A stretch of DNA of 64,000 nt from Hydrogenophaga sp. (lineage in GTDB: Bacteria > Pseudomonadota > Gammaproteobacteria > Burkholderiales > Burkholderiaceae_C). The position numbers were made by a program, and so were the translations under genes. The DNA lies in contig NZ_JAUSCF010000022.1 of assembly GCF_030651625.1 (NCBI RefSeq), positions 124,001 to 188,000 of the forward strand. The letters run 5' to 3'. A model generated the notes under the pieces. It was given only the letters and a program-made list of their open reading frames with translations. It was not told the origin of the DNA and searched no databases. This document shows, piece by piece, positions 1 to 10,219 of this stretch (position 1 is its first letter; every line of letters starts with the position of its first letter).

Positions 1-1221
1 CTGCTCGTATTCGCGGAAGTAGCCCAGGAGGTTAGGCCTGCCGAACTCGTTGTTGAAAGCCGCGCCGCCCAGAGGGCCCTCGGTCATGATCTGCAGGGGG
101 CTGGCGATGTGCTCCGGTTTTCCTCCGGGCTGGTCGCTTGCGCCACCCCAGAGTTTGGACACGGTGAAACCTGTCAGACCCGCCTTGGGCCTGGAGCCAC
201 GCCCGGTGGCGCCTTCGTCCCGTATCTCGCCGCCCGCGCCTGTGGCTGCCCCGGGAAAGGGTGAAATGGCGGTGGGGTGGTTGTGCGTCTCCACCTTCAT
301 CAGCACATGGTGAACGGCCGCCTCGGCGGTGTAGGCAGGCGCTTCATTGGTGCCCGCACGGGCCACAAAACGCTCGACCGCACTGCCCTCCATGATGGAG
401 GCGTTGTCTGAATACGCCACGATGGTGTACTGCGGATTCGTCTGGTGCGTGTGGCGGATCACGCCGAACAGGCTCTTGTCCTGGGCCACGCCGTCCACGG
501 TGAATTCGGCGTTGAAAATCTTGTGCCTGCAGTGTTCGCTGTTCGCCTGGGCGAACATCATCAGCTCAACGTCGGTGGGGTTGCGCTTCAGCCCGTGAAA
601 GGCATTCACCAGGTAATCGATCTCGTCATCTGCCAGCGCCAGCCCCCATGCAAGGTTCGCGGCTTCCAAAGCAGCCCTGCCACCAGCGAGCACGTCCACA
701 TGTTCCATGGGCGCAGGATGCAGTTCCGTGAACAGGGCTTCCGCCTGTTTTCGTTCGGTGGTGACCGCCTCGGTCATGCGGTCGTGCAGCAGGTCGGCCA
801 CGGCGAGGAGTTGCTCCTCGGTGAGTCGCCCTTTGCCCAGTAGGCCCGTCTTGAGGTGTATGCGGTACTCCACCAGGCGCTCCACCCGCTTCACCGCCAG
901 CCCACAGTTGTGCGCGATGTCGGTCGCCTTGGAGGCCCAGGGTGAGACGGTGCCGAGTCGGGGCATCACCAGGACGACCGCAGCACCCGCTTTTTCGGCC
1001 AACACGTGTGCCTCTGCACATGGATCGCCATAAGTCAGCAATTCCCCCAGGCGCTCCAGCGTTGAATCGCTTGGCGGATCGGAAAACGAGGCCAGGTGCA
1101 CAAAACGTGCTGTAAGGCCGGTGATCTTGTCTGAAATACCCTGCAATCGGGGCAGGAGTTGCTGGACTTTGAAGGCGCTGATGGCATTGCCGCCATCGAA
1201 GAAACACAGGGGCAAGGTCAC
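1..1221 (-). CDS. purL: phosphoribosylformylglycinamidine synthase, N-terminal part (cut by window edge)
   Basis: Large FGAM synthase, which converts FGAR, glutamine and ATP to FGAM in purine synthesis. Only the first 407 codons are in the window; the family is about 1300 residues. The translation shows a PurS-like N-terminal domain ([14 protein letters not shown]), the linker with the family motif [14 protein letters not shown], and the start of the first AIRS-like domain with [18 protein letters not shown]. The start is GTG at 1221, giving VTLPLCFF; an in-frame TAG lies just upstream (about 1231), so no longer start is possible. The downstream neighbour on the same strand would be outside the window. 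folP ends 75 bp upstream of this start, so the two may be cotranscribed. Assignment is secure. Confidence 0.95.
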   Translation of the reverse strand, partial: MTLPLCFFDGGNAISAFKVQQLLPRLQGISDKITGLTARFVHLASFSDPPSDSTLERLGELLTYGDPCAEAHVLAEKAGAAVVLVMPRLGTVSPWASKATDIAHNCGLAVKRVERLVEYRIHLKTGLLGKGRLTEEQLLAVADLLHDRMTEAVTTERKQAEALFTELHPAPMEHVDVLAGGRAALEAANLAWGLALADDEIDYLVNAFHGLKRNPTDVELMMFAQANSEHCRHKIFNAEFTVDGVAQDKSLFGVIRHTHQTNPQYTIVAYSDNASIMEGSAVERFVARAGTNEAPAYTAEAAVHHVLMKVETHNHPTAISPFPGAATGAGGEIRDEGATGRGSRPKAGLTGFTVSKLWGGASDQPGGKPEHIASPLQIMTEGPLGGAAFNNEFGRPNLLGYFREYEQ

Positions 1222-1296
1222 GATGGGGGCCTATGGACTGAGTGATCCCGTCGGGGAAAGAAACGGTGAATTTTATCTCTGTGCATTGAGCGCGCC

Positions 1297-2142
1297 TCAA
1301 GCCTCGGCGGTGGCTGCTGCCTGCACCGCCTGCCAGACCTTCAGGGCATCAACCGTCTGTAGCACGTCGTGAACGCGCACGATGCGAGCACCTCGCTCGA
1401 CCGCCATCAGCGCCGCCGCGACACTGGCTGACACGCGATCCGCAGGGCGTTCGCGGCCCGTCACCGCGCCCAGAGATGACTTGCGCGACCATGCCCCCAA
1501 CAAGGGAAAGCCCAGCTTCAACAACCTTTGCTGCTGCGCCAGCAGGCTGAAGTTCTGGTCCACCGTTTTTCCAAAACCGACCCCAGGATCCAGAACAATC
1601 CGCTGCCGGACCACGCCGAGAGTCAACAAGGCATCCGCACGATCGCGCAGGAAATGGGCCACTGGGCCCACCACACCACCGGTCATGGGTGCCACCTGCA
1701 TGGTCTGCGGGTCGCGATGCATATGCATCAGGCACACACCACAGCGTGCATGGTCCGCCACAGCCTGGAGTGCACCTGGCTGGCGAAGCGCCCACACGTC
1801 GTTGATCACGTCGGCGCCTGCATCTAGCACCGCGCGCATCACTTCGGGTTTGTAGGTGTCGACCGAAATCGGAACGCCCAGCCGCACAGCCGCCTTCACC
1901 ACAGGTAGCACACGATGCAGTTCATCCTCCAGCGAAACCGCGGGTGAGCCGGGCCGGGTGGATTCGCCGCCAATGTCCAGCATGTGCGACCCCTCGTCCA
2001 GGAGCCGCTCGCACAGTTTCAGTGCCGTGGCCGTGGTGGTGTACAGACCCCCATCCGAAAAGGAATCAGGCGTCACATTGACGATACCCATCACCTTGGG
2101 CGTCGTGAGGTCGACATCGAATCGCGTGGTTTGCCAATGCAT
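1297..2142 (-). CDS. folP: dihydropteroate synthase
   Basis: Condenses p-aminobenzoate with 6-hydroxymethyl-7,8-dihydropterin diphosphate in folate synthesis; the target of sulfonamides. It is 281 residues from the ATG at 2142. The signatures GIVNVTPDSFSDGG near the N-terminus and LDIGGESTRPG are both present, followed by the TIM-barrel pterin site with DPGVGFGKT. An open frame extends upstream to a TTG at 2214, but that extension crosses the ftsH terminator hairpin and gives non-family residues, so the ATG is preferred; GGGGCAG serves as a weak ribosome site. The order ftsH-folP is the usual one in beta- and gammaproteobacteria. Confidence 0.95.
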   Translation of the reverse strand: MHWQTTRFDVDLTTPKVMGIVNVTPDSFSDGGLYTTTATALKLCERLLDEGSHMLDIGGESTRPGSPAVSLEDELHRVLPVVKAAVRLGVPISVDTYKPEVMRAVLDAGADVINDVWALRQPGALQAVADHARCGVCLMHMHRDPQTMQVAPMTGGVVGPVAHFLRDRADALLTLGVVRQRIVLDPGVGFGKTVDQNFSLLAQQQRLLKLGFPLLGAWSRKSSLGAVTGRERPADRVSASVAAALMAVERGARIVRVHDVLQTVDALKVWQAVQAAATAEA

Positions 2143-2158
2143 GGTGCTGCCCCAAAAG

Positions 2159-2181
2159 CAAACGGGGCCGAAGCCCCGTTT
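2159..2181 (-). terminator. intrinsic terminator after ftsH
   Basis: Perfect 9-bp stem: AAACGGGGC at 2160-2168 and GCCCCGTTT at 2173-2181, with a UUCG tetraloop when read on the minus strand, followed by GCTTTT. It sits 30 bp after the ftsH stop and only 17 bp before the folP ATG, so it may act as a partial terminator or attenuator between the two genes. Confidence 0.75.
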
Positions 2182-2210
2182 GAGATCACGAAAACGTCGA
2201 CACCGAGTGC

Positions 2211-4124
2211 TCAAGCCACCGTCGGCGCTGGGTCGGGTGCAACCGGAGGCGTACCGTTTCCACCACCGCCCACCGAAGGATTTCGGGGCGTCCAGTCCTT
2301 GGGAGGACGTGGCGGCTTGCCGGCCATGATGTCATCGATCTGTTCGGCATCGATGGTTTCCCACTCGAGCAAGGCCTTGGCCATGGCGTGCATCTTGTCG
2401 CTGTTGCTTTCGATCAGGTCGCGAGCCAACTTGTACTGCGCGTCGATGATGCGGCGAACCTCGGCATCCACCTTTTGCATGGTCGACTCGCTCATGTTGG
2501 TGGTCTTGGTCACCGAACGGCCCAGGAAGACCTCACCCTCGTTCTCTGCGTAAACCATCGGGCCCAGCGCATCTGTCATGCCGTAGCGCATCACCATGTC
2601 GCGGGCAATCGTGGTGGCGCGCTCGAAGTCGTTGCTGGCACCCGTCGTCATCTGGTTCATGAACACTTCTTCAGCGATGCGTCCACCAAACAGCATGCTG
2701 ATCTGGTTCAGCATGTAGTCCTTGTCGTAGCTGTATCTGTCCTGAGCCGGCAAGCTCATGGTCACACCCAGCGCACGGCCGCGCGGAATGATGGTCACCT
2801 TGTGGACCGGATCGCACTTGGGCAGCAGCTTGCCGATCAGGGCATGACCGGACTCGTGGTATGCGGTGTTGCGGCGTTCCTCTTCCGGCATGACCATGCT
2901 CTTGCGCTCGGGGCCCATGAAGATCTTGTCCTTGGCCTTCTCGAAGTCCTGCATTTCCACCACACGGGCATTGCGGCGGGCGGCCATCAGCGCCGCTTCG
3001 TTGCACAGGTTAGCCAGGTCGGCGCCGCTCATGCCCGGTGTGCCGCGCGCGATCACGCTCGGGTTCACGTCGGTACCGAGGGGCACCTTGCGCATGTGCA
3101 CGTTCAAAATCTGCTCGCGGCCGCGAATGTCGGGCAGCGTGACATACACCTGCCGGTCAAAACGACCTGGGCGCAGCAAGGCCGCATCCAGAATGTCGGG
3201 GCGGTTGGTGGCTGCGACCACGATCACACCCAGGTTGGTCTCGAATCCATCCATCTCGACCAGCATCTGGTTCAAGGTCTGCTCGCGCTCGTCGTTACCA
3301 CCACCCAGGCCAGCGCCACGTTGGCGACCCACCGCATCGATTTCGTCGATGAAGATGATGCATGGTGCGTTCTTCTTGGCGTTTTCAAACATGTCGCGAA
3401 CTCGGGCCGCGCCCACGCCCACAAACATTTCCACAAAGTCAGAACCCGAGATGCTGAAAAACGGCACTTTGGCTTCGCCAGCAATGCCCTTGGCCAACAA
3501 GGTCTTGCCGGTACCCGGAGGCCCAACCAGCAACAACCCGCGGGGAATGCGGCCTCCCAGCTTCTGAAATTTGGCCGGGTCCTTCAGGAAGTCGACCACT
3601 TCCTTCACTTCTTCCTTGGCCTCGTCACAGCCGGCAACATCCGCAAATGTGACCGTGTTGTTGTTTTCGTCGAGCATTCTGGCCTTGCTCTTGCCAAAAC
3701 TGAAAGCGCCACCCTTGCCGCCGCCCTGCATTTGCCGCATGAAATAGATCCACACACCAATCAGGAGCAGCATGGGGCCCCAGCTGACCAGCAGCGTCAT
3801 CAGAAGCGAGCCTTCTTCACGAGGGCGCACGTCAAATTTCACGTTGTAGTTGATCAGGTCACCGACCAGACCACGATCCAGCGAAGTGGCCGTGGTGCGC
3901 ACGCGACGATCATCCTGGGTGATGGCGATGATCTCGGTGCCGCCTTGACCCTCCTGAATCGTGGCGCTCTTGATGCGTTGACCCTTCACCTCTTCGATGA
4001 ACTCGGAATAGCCCATGTAGCCTGCGCTGGCGACCGCCCGGCCATCGAACTGCTTGAAGACGGTGAAAAGCACCATGGCGATGACCATCCACACGGCGAT
4101 TTTCGAGAACCACTGGTTATTCAA
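2211..4124 (-). CDS. ftsH: ATP-dependent zinc metalloprotease FtsH
   Basis: Membrane-anchored AAA+ protease that degrades unassembled membrane proteins and regulatory substrates. It has 637 residues, a normal length. Two N-terminal membrane segments flank a short periplasmic domain (about residues 8-25 and 108-128). Walker A GPPGTGKT, Walker [10 protein letters not shown], the SRH region with RPGRFDR, and the zinc site HESGH are all present. The start is TTG at 4124, supported by a strong AGGAG six bases upstream; the sequence [12 protein letters not shown] matches the usual start of betaproteobacterial FtsH. It lies downstream of rlmE, the classical rlmE-ftsH-folP order. The C-terminus is Gly/Pro rich. 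Confidence 0.97.
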   Translation of the reverse strand: MNNQWFSKIAVWMVIAMVLFTVFKQFDGRAVASAGYMGYSEFIEEVKGQRIKSATIQEGQGGTEIIAITQDDRRVRTTATSLDRGLVGDLINYNVKFDVRPREEGSLLMTLLVSWGPMLLLIGVWIYFMRQMQGGGKGGAFSFGKSKARMLDENNNTVTFADVAGCDEAKEEVKEVVDFLKDPAKFQKLGGRIPRGLLLVGPPGTGKTLLAKGIAGEAKVPFFSISGSDFVEMFVGVGAARVRDMFENAKKNAPCIIFIDEIDAVGRQRGAGLGGGNDEREQTLNQMLVEMDGFETNLGVIVVAATNRPDILDAALLRPGRFDRQVYVTLPDIRGREQILNVHMRKVPLGTDVNPSVIARGTPGMSGADLANLCNEAALMAARRNARVVEMQDFEKAKDKIFMGPERKSMVMPEEERRNTAYHESGHALIGKLLPKCDPVHKVTIIPRGRALGVTMSLPAQDRYSYDKDYMLNQISMLFGGRIAEEVFMNQMTTGASNDFERATTIARDMVMRYGMTDALGPMVYAENEGEVFLGRSVTKTTNMSESTMQKVDAEVRRIIDAQYKLARDLIESNSDKMHAMAKALLEWETIDAEQIDDIMAGKPPRPPKDWTPRNPSVGGGGNGTPPVAPDPAPTVA

Positions 4125-4160
4125 GTGCAGCTCCTGGCAAAAAGGAATTCAGAGATTTGC

Positions 4161-4188
4161 ATGTTGAGCCCATTTTAGGACTTTCAAG
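4161..4188 (-). promoter_or_regulatory. candidate sigma-32 type promoter for ftsH
   Basis: On the minus strand a perfect heat-shock -35 element CTTGAAA (4182-4188) is followed after 13 bp by CTCAACAT (4161-4168), which matches the CCCCATnT consensus at 5 of 8 positions. It lies 37 bp upstream of the ftsH start. FtsH is a sigma-32 regulon member in E. coli. The -10 is weak, so this is only a candidate. Confidence 0.3.
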
Positions 4189-4295
4189 CAGCAATGCCCT
4201 TGATATATGACTTGGCAATGTCAATGAAGGGGTTAGGAAATGTTTTGTAGGCCGTTCGCGTGGTTGCAACGCAACCGGCGCAAGAACCAAAAGGG

Positions 4296-4970
4296 CTATG
4301 CTGGTTTCAGACCCATACCGACCAAAAAGGTTTCAGAAGACTTGTCGCGCGATGCTTTCGGCTTGAAAGTCTTGACGACCTTGAAGCGCTGTCGAAACAG
4401 CGCGACCATGGGATCGTAGGCCCCGCCATGGAACAGTTTGACCACCAGTGCGCCATCGGACTTGAGATGACGCACGGAAAAATCCACCGCCAACTCCACC
4501 AGATCGGTGATGCGTGCGGCATCTGCCGAGCCAATTCCAGAAAGGTTGGGCGCCATGTCGGAGACCACCACATCCACCGCCTGGACGCCCTTTTCAATCA
4601 GCGCCCCTTCAAGTTCGGCCAAAACACTCCCCTCGCGAAAGTCACCCATGATGAATTGCACGCCCTCAACCGGATCCATGGGAAGCATGTCGAGGGCAAT
4701 GATGTGACCGTGCAGTTCCCCGACGGCCGCCCCACTCGGGCTCAGGCGCCGGCGGATGTATTGGCTCCAGGCCCCTGGCGCGGAACCCAGATCCACCACG
4801 CAATCACCCGGCTCGATCAATCCCAGCGTTTCGTCAATCTCTTTGAGCTTGTATGCCGCGCGGGCACGGTAACCATCTTTTTTGGCCAGGCGCACGTAAG
4901 GATCGTTGACATGTTGATTCAGCCACGCCTTGTTGACCTTCTTGCTCTGCGACTTGACTTTCATTCCCAT
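4296..4970 (-). CDS. rlmE: 23S rRNA 2'-O-methyltransferase
   Basis: RrmJ/FtsJ family enzyme that methylates the 2'-O of U2552 in 23S rRNA using S-adenosylmethionine. Predicted length is 224 residues. Visible features are the N-terminal basic segment with KVNKAWLNQHVNDPYV and the family signature RARAAYKL, SAM motif VVDLGSAPGAWSQY, the catalytic K-D-K-E series (K in RAAYKLKEID, D in VVSDMAPN, K in LVVKLFHG, E near the C-terminus in SSETFLVG). The start at 4970 has GAGAG seven bases upstream; the ATG at 4964 is equally possible, and the open frame extends to 5042. It is divergent from the yhbY-type gene; the two 5' ends are 37 bp apart. Confidence 0.93.
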   Translation of the reverse strand: MGMKVKSQSKKVNKAWLNQHVNDPYVRLAKKDGYRARAAYKLKEIDETLGLIEPGDCVVDLGSAPGAWSQYIRRRLSPSGAAVGELHGHIIALDMLPMDPVEGVQFIMGDFREGSVLAELEGALIEKGVQAVDVVVSDMAPNLSGIGSADAARITDLVELAVDFSVRHLKSDGALVVKLFHGGAYDPMVALFRQRFKVVKTFKPKASRDKSSETFLVGMGLKPA

Positions 4971-5007
4971 GGGGACACTCTCGGGCTGACTAAACGATAA
5001 TTGTCCC

Positions 5008-5478
5008 ATGCCCCAGATCACACTCACCCCCGCCCAGCGCAAACTTCACCGTGCCGACGCACATCATCTCGACCCGGTCGTGCTCGTTGGAGGCGACGGT
5101 CTCAGCCCTGCGGTCAAGAAAGAAGTCGACGCCGCTCTGACCGCTCATGGCCTTATCAAGGTGCGTGTGTTCAGCGATGACAGAGCCGCCAGAGAAGCCA
5201 TGCTGCAAACATTGACCGACGAACTCAATGCCGCACCCATCCAGCACATTGGCAAGTTGCTGGTGTTGTGGCGCGAGATGCCCGAGAAAGTCAGAGCGGT
5301 CGACGAAGACCGCAAGCCAGGACCTCGGGACGTGAAGGTGCTGAAATTCAGCAAGCGAGGCGGGCAGCGGCCAGAGGTGAAAGTGGTCAGAGTGCTGGGG
5401 AATCAGCGCCTCACCCCAGGCGGCCAGGTCAAGCGGGCCAAGGTCGTCAAGAAGAGCATCAAGAAGTCGGCGCAATAG
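5008..5478 (+). CDS. yhbY: YhbY-family RNA-binding protein (CRM domain)
   Basis: Small RNA-binding protein associated with pre-50S ribosomes. It has 156 residues; residues 1-95 form the CRM domain with the expected pattern LTPAQRKLHRADAHHLDPVVLVG, here read as a hydrophobic/basic core followed by GDGLSPAVKKEVDAAL and the LIKVRVF strand. The C-terminal 50 residues are Lys/Arg rich, longer than the roughly 97-residue E. coli protein, and may add RNA affinity. It is divergent from rlmE, the common rlmE/yhbY arrangement, so both ribosome-maturation genes probably share one short control region. Confidence 0.88.
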   Translation: MPQITLTPAQRKLHRADAHHLDPVVLVGGDGLSPAVKKEVDAALTAHGLIKVRVFSDDRAAREAMLQTLTDELNAAPIQHIGKLLVLWREMPEKVRAVDEDRKPGPRDVKVLKFSKRGGQRPEVKVVRVLGNQRLTPGGQVKRAKVVKKSIKKSAQ

Positions 5479-5548
5479 GCGCTGGTTTTCTGTCGAGGTC
5501 AAACCCCGCTGTCTTGAACTTACGACCCAGCGCCCTATCTGAGCCTGC

Positions 5549-7642
5549 ATGAACGCCAACACCGCCACACTGGACCGAAATCCCCTGCTGGGCTCGCCTG
5601 ACCTGCCCAGGTTCGACGCCATCACACCGGAGTGTGTGGGGCCCGCCATCGATCAGCTGATTCAGCAGGCGAGCGAGGCACTGGAAACAGTGACGGAAGC
5701 GTCCTTTCCTGCCAAGTGGGCACTGCTGTCAAGGACGCTTGACGTACCCGCTGAGCGTCTGTCTCGGGCCTGGGGTGCAGTGAGCCATCTCAACAGCGTC
5801 GCCGATTCCCCCGAGCTGAGGGCCGCCTACAACGCGTCCCTGCCCAAAGTGACCGAATTCTGGACACGTCTGGGGGCGGACGAACGCCTGTACGCCAAGT
5901 ACAAGGCCATGGACCCCAGTGCCTTGACGTCGGAACAGGCACAGGCACACAAGAACGCCATGCGGGGATTTGTACTGGGTGGCGCAGACCTGGTAGGGGA
6001 AGCCAAGACACGGTTTGCCTGGCTGCAGGAACGACAGGCGGAACTGGCTCAGAAGTTCAGCGAAAACGCCCTGGATGCCACCGACGCATTCGCTTATTTT
6101 GCAACCGCAGAGGAAATGGCCGGTGTGCCGGGCGATGTGGTTCAAGCAACCGCTTCGGCGGCAGTGGCAGAGGGCAAGTCGGGCCACAAACTCACGCTGA
6201 AGATGCCTTGCTATCTTCCCGTCATGCAGTTCGCTCACAGCGGCAAGCTGCGTGAAACGCTGTACCGGGCCTACGTCACCCGGGCCAGCGACCAGGCGCC
6301 GGGCGACGCGATCAGGTTTGACAACGGCGCCATCATGGGCGAGCTCTTGAAACTGAGACACGAAGAAGCACAACTGCTGGGTTACAGACACCATGCTGAT
6401 GTTTCACTGGTGCCCAAGATGGCCGAATCGCCTGAACAGGTGATCGCCTTCCTGCGCGACCTGGCGGTGAAGTCCCGCCCCTTTGCAGAGAAGGACCTGG
6501 CTGACCTCCGCGCCTTTGCCGCTGCTGAGCTCGGCCTTGACGATCCTCAGGCATGGGACTGGCCGTACATCGGCGAAAAGCTCAAGGAAGCCCGCTACGC
6601 CTTCAGCGAACAGGAAGTCAAGCCGTATTTCACGGCTCCAAAAGTCCTGGGAGGCTTGTTCCAGATCGTCGAGACCTTGTTTGAAGTGGCCATCCGGCCT
6701 GATTCCGCACCGGTCTGGAACGATGGCGTGGCTTTCTACCGCATCGAACGCAAGACCGCCGAAGGGACACAGCTGGTTGGTCAGTTCTACCTGGACCCAT
6801 CGGCACGCACAGGCAAACGCGGCGGCGCCTGGATGGACGATGTGCGGGCCCGCTGGCTGCGCCCCGATACGGGGGCCCTGCAGACACCAGTGGCACACCT
6901 TGTGTGCAATTTCGCTGAGGGCGTGGCAGAAAACGGCATCGTGCGCCCGCCTTTGTTGACGCACGATGACGTGATCACCCTGTTCCATGAGTTCGGGCAC
7001 GGTCTGCACCACATGCTCACGCAGGTCAATGAACGCGACGTCTCTGGTATCAGTGGCGTTGAATGGGATGCGGTGGAACTGCCGAGCCAGTTCATGGAAA
7101 ACTTCTGCTGGGAATGGGATGTGCTCAAGCACATGACCGCCCACGTAGACACCGGCGAGGCATTGCCTCGTGCGCTTTTTGACAAGATGCTGGCAGCAAA
7201 GAACTACCAGAGCGGACTGCAAACCCTGCGCCAGGTGGAGTTCTCGTTGTTCGACATGCTTCTGCACAGCCTGCCGGAGCCCGCCACCACCCCTGAAGCC
7301 ATTCTGGCCTTGCAGCAGAAGGTCAGAGAAGAAGTGGCCGTGCTGAACCCTCCCCCTTACAGCCGCACGCCAAACACCTTCAGCCATATCTTTGCCGGCG
7401 GATATTCTGCCGGCTACTACAGCTACAAGTGGGCCGAAGTGCTGTCTGCCGATGCCTACGCCGCGTTTGAAGAAGCTGCCAAGGCCAACGGTCGCAGCAC
7501 CCTGGATGTGGCCACCGGGCGACGCTACCGGCAAGCCATTCTGGAAGCGGGAGGCAGTCGCCCGGCCATGGAATCCTTCAAGGCATTCCGTGGCAGGGAA
7601 CCCAGCATTGAAGCGTTGATGCGCCACCAGGGCATGGCATGA
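5549..7642 (+). CDS. prlC: oligopeptidase A (M3 family zinc metallopeptidase)
   Basis: Cytosolic thimet-type oligopeptidase that degrades signal peptides and other short peptides. It has 697 residues, close to the E. coli enzyme. The zinc-binding motif HEFGHGLHH lies at about residues 479-487, followed by the downstream Glu helix (ELPSQFMENFCWEW) that supplies the third ligand, and a C-terminal GGYSAGYYSYKWAEV segment typical of the family. The ATG at 5549 is 70 bp after the yhbY-type stop. Its stop is followed after 53 bp by the next gene on the same strand. Confidence 0.94.
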   Translation: MNANTATLDRNPLLGSPDLPRFDAITPECVGPAIDQLIQQASEALETVTEASFPAKWALLSRTLDVPAERLSRAWGAVSHLNSVADSPELRAAYNASLPKVTEFWTRLGADERLYAKYKAMDPSALTSEQAQAHKNAMRGFVLGGADLVGEAKTRFAWLQERQAELAQKFSENALDATDAFAYFATAEEMAGVPGDVVQATASAAVAEGKSGHKLTLKMPCYLPVMQFAHSGKLRETLYRAYVTRASDQAPGDAIRFDNGAIMGELLKLRHEEAQLLGYRHHADVSLVPKMAESPEQVIAFLRDLAVKSRPFAEKDLADLRAFAAAELGLDDPQAWDWPYIGEKLKEARYAFSEQEVKPYFTAPKVLGGLFQIVETLFEVAIRPDSAPVWNDGVAFYRIERKTAEGTQLVGQFYLDPSARTGKRGGAWMDDVRARWLRPDTGALQTPVAHLVCNFAEGVAENGIVRPPLLTHDDVITLFHEFGHGLHHMLTQVNERDVSGISGVEWDAVELPSQFMENFCWEWDVLKHMTAHVDTGEALPRALFDKMLAAKNYQSGLQTLRQVEFSLFDMLLHSLPEPATTPEAILALQQKVREEVAVLNPPPYSRTPNTFSHIFAGGYSAGYYSYKWAEVLSADAYAAFEEAAKANGRSTLDVATGRRYRQAILEAGGSRPAMESFKAFRGREPSIEALMRHQGMA

Positions 7643-7695
7643 TTGCTGACAGGGGGTTTTCAGAGAACCCTCGGCAACCGATTCAAGGAGCTGAG

Positions 7696-8382
7696 ATGAA
7701 CGTCGTCCCTTTTTCGTCGCAACATGCTTCCGCGTCGGCACCCGCTTGGTGCAAGCGAGCTGCAGGCGTGCTGTTGGTCATGGCCATGGCGCCGGCGCTC
7801 GCGCAGGGCGTGTACCGGATCGTTGGTCCGGATGGCCGCGTGACGTTCTCAGACCAGCCACCTGCCGCAGACGCTGCACCTCGCACCCCAACGGCAGCAG
7901 CGCCGTCGACCACTGGCAACGCTCAGTTGCCCTTTGCGCTGAGACAGGTGGTCACTCGATATCCGGTCACTCTTTACACAAGTGCAGATTGCGCCCCTTG
8001 CAACAGTGGGCGCAATCTGCTCAATGCCAGGGGTATTCCGTATGCCGAGAAGACCATCACGACCAACAACGACGCCGACGCCCTGAAACGGCTGAGCGGT
8101 GACGCATCGTTGCCGTTCCTGACCATTGGCAGCCAGCACATCAAAGGCTATTCGGACACCGAATGGACGCAGTTTTTGAATGCCGCGGGGTACCCCGCTC
8201 AGTCTGCCTTGCCAGCGGGCTACCGCCGGCCAGACCCCAGCCCGCTGGTGAGCGCCCAGGCGGCAACCCCTGCCGCTGGTGACAGAACGGCTACACCCTC
8301 TGCCAATGGCCAACCCCCGAGCCCTGAGCCAGCCGTCCCGGTTGCCCCCCCGGTGAGCAGCCCATCCGGTATCCGGTTCTGA
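7696..8382 (+). CDS. secreted glutaredoxin-like protein with N-terminal DUF4124 segment
   Basis: Predicted 228-residue exported thiol-disulfide protein. Residues 18-38 form a signal peptide (KRAAGVLLVMAMAPALAQ). Residues 39-56 match the DUF4124 style (VYRIVGPDGRVTFSDQ), often found at mature N-termini of periplasmic proteins. After a Pro/Ala linker, residues 88-165 are glutaredoxin/NrdH-like with active site CAPC (C99, C102) and a TLxxxx-SLPFLTIG cis-Pro region. The C-terminal 45 residues are Pro/Ala rich and look disordered. The ATG at 7696 has AGGAG five bases upstream; the open frame extends to 7639 but lacks that support. Its partner is unknown. Confidence 0.78.
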   Translation: MNVVPFSSQHASASAPAWCKRAAGVLLVMAMAPALAQGVYRIVGPDGRVTFSDQPPAADAAPRTPTAAAPSTTGNAQLPFALRQVVTRYPVTLYTSADCAPCNSGRNLLNARGIPYAEKTITTNNDADALKRLSGDASLPFLTIGSQHIKGYSDTEWTQFLNAAGYPAQSALPAGYRRPDPSPLVSAQAATPAAGDRTATPSANGQPPSPEPAVPVAPPVSSPSGIRF

Positions 8383-8418
8383 ACTGGCGAGGTCGATCCG
8401 ACGCCCTGCGGTCGCGCG

Positions 8419-9090
8419 TCACAGTTCCAGTGTTTTCACACCAGATGCGGTGCCCAGCAGACACACCCCGGCCTTCTGGTAGGCAAACACCCCCACCGTG
8501 ACCACACCGGGCCACTGACTCACTTCGGCCTCGAAGGCCAGCGGATCTGCAATGTGCAAACCGGTCACGTCCAGAATGAACTGGCCGTTGTCTGTCACCA
8601 GGGGTACCCCGTCCTTGAGCCGAATGGCAGCCTGACCGCCCTTCGCTGCAAACTGGCGCTTCAGGCGTTCTGCGGCCATCGGAATCACTTCGACAGGCAG
8701 CGGAAACGCGCCCAGGACTTTCACGAGTTTGGATTCGTCCGCGATGCAGACAAACAGCCGTGACTGCGCGGCAACGATTTTTTCTCGTGTCAGGGCAGCG
8801 CCACCGCCCTTGACCATGTGGCCACGCTCGTCAATTTCATCGGCGCCATCGATGTAGACGGCCAGTTCGCCGACATCGTTCGCTTCGAACACCGGAATGC
8901 CCAAGGACTTGAGGCGGGCCGTTGTCGCCTCTGAACTGGAGACAGCGCCAGGAATGCGATCGCGCATGCTGGCCAGCGCGTCAATGAACTTGTTGACGGT
9001 TGAGCCCGTGCCCACCCCGACGATTTCACCTGGCTCAACGTACTTCAGGGCCGCCTGGCCGACCAGGGTTTTGAGTTCATCTTGGGTCAT
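8419..9090 (-). CDS. rpiA: ribose-5-phosphate isomerase A
   Basis: Interconverts ribose 5-phosphate and ribulose 5-phosphate in the pentose phosphate pathway. It has 223 residues. Motifs present are VGVGTGSTV, the substrate loop YIDGADEID, the [12 protein letters not shown] loop with the catalytic region, and PVEVIPMA. The ATG at 9090 is used; an in-frame TTG at 9099 is less likely. It is divergent from pyrD, with 40 bp between starts, so the promoters must overlap. It converges with the glutaredoxin-like gene. Confidence 0.95.
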   Translation of the reverse strand: MTQDELKTLVGQAALKYVEPGEIVGVGTGSTVNKFIDALASMRDRIPGAVSSSEATTARLKSLGIPVFEANDVGELAVYIDGADEIDERGHMVKGGGAALTREKIVAAQSRLFVCIADESKLVKVLGAFPLPVEVIPMAAERLKRQFAAKGGQAAIRLKDGVPLVTDNGQFILDVTGLHIADPLAFEAEVSQWPGVVTVGVFAYQKAGVCLLGTASGVKTLEL

Positions 9091-9130
9091 TTGAGACAAT
9101 CGAGCTAAAGACTAAACCATCGATTATCCA

Positions 9131-10219
9131 ATGTCCCTGCTGCCCTACGCCCTCGCACGTCCCGTCCTGTTCGGCATGGACCCTGAAGCGGCACACGAGC
9201 TGACGCTCGGCGCCATCGCCAGATTTCAACACTCACCTCTGACCTGTCTCTACGGTGAGGATCGCGTGGATGATCCAGTCTCTCTGGCCGGCCTCACGTT
9301 CCCCAACCGGGTTGGACTTGCAGCTGGTCTGGACAAGAACGCCCGCTGCATTGACGGGCTTGCTGCCATGGGTTTCGGTTTTGTGGAAGTGGGAACGGTC
9401 ACGCCGAAAGCGCAGCCGGGCAATGCCAAACCGCGCATGTTCCGGTTGCCTGCAGCCCACGCGCTGATCAACCGCCTGGGCTTCAACAACGAAGGGCTGG
9501 AGGTGTTTCTGGCCAATGTGCAGCGCGCACGCTTTAGAAAGACCCGCGCAGAGCACCCCATGTTGCTGGGGTTGAACATCGGCAAGAACGCCAGCACACC
9601 GATCGAGCGGGCGACGGATGACTACCTGATCTGCCTGGATGCGGTGTATCCGCACGCCGACTACGTCACCGTCAACATTTCGAGTCCCAACACCCAGAAC
9701 CTGCGCAGCCTGCAAAGTGATCAGGTACTCGACAGCTTGCTGGGGGCTGTCATGGAACGGCGGGAGTATCTGGCCCAGCGCCTCGAGCGTCGCACCCCTG
9801 TGTTCCTGAAAATTGCCCCGGACCTCGACGCCACCCAGATCGAGATCATCGCAAAGACGCTGCTCCGGTACGGCGCAGACAGCTCGGGCACGCCCAACAA
9901 CGCACTCGGCGTCATTGCCACCAACACCACATTGAACAAGGAGGCGGTGGCCCACCTGCCTCATGGCGCCGAAACGGGTGGATTGTCTGGTGCCCCGGTG
10001 CTGGCAGCCAGCAATCAGGTGATCCGGCAACTGCGCGCCGGGCTGGGAAAGGCCTTTCCCATCATCGGCGTGGGTGGCATCCTGAGCGGCGAAGATGCTG
10101 TGAGCAAGATCGACGCAGGTGCCGACGTGGTCCAGATCTACACTGGATTGATCTACAAAGGCGCGGCACTGGTGAGGGAATCGGCGCTGGCGATCAAGGC
10201 ATGCAAGCCGAGCCTTTGA
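9131..10219 (+). CDS. pyrD: dihydroorotate dehydrogenase (quinone), class 2
   Basis: Flavoprotein of the cytoplasmic membrane that oxidises dihydroorotate to orotate, passing electrons to ubiquinone. It has 362 residues, normal for class 2. The N-terminal helical region ([18 protein letters not shown]) is the membrane/quinone-binding part. The FMN barrel contains [31 protein letters not shown], the catalytic Ser region NISSPNT and GVGGI near the end. Its stop codon ends at 10219 and the stop of the convergent FAD oxidoreductase begins at 10220, so there is no spacer. Confidence 0.95.
   Translation: MSLLPYALARPVLFGMDPEAAHELTLGAIARFQHSPLTCLYGEDRVDDPVSLAGLTFPNRVGLAAGLDKNARCIDGLAAMGFGFVEVGTVTPKAQPGNAKPRMFRLPAAHALINRLGFNNEGLEVFLANVQRARFRKTRAEHPMLLGLNIGKNASTPIERATDDYLICLDAVYPHADYVTVNISSPNTQNLRSLQSDQVLDSLLGAVMERREYLAQRLERRTPVFLKIAPDLDATQIEIIAKTLLRYGADSSGTPNNALGVIATNTTLNKEAVAHLPHGAETGGLSGAPVLAASNQVIRQLRAGLGKAFPIIGVGGILSGEDAVSKIDAGADVVQIYTGLIYKGAALVRESALAIKACKPSL

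Noticed and set aside
2388-4178. 596-codon open frame opposite ftsH
   Set aside because: Shadow of ftsH with low-complexity His/Gln-rich translation. ftsH has full motifs and a ribosome site.
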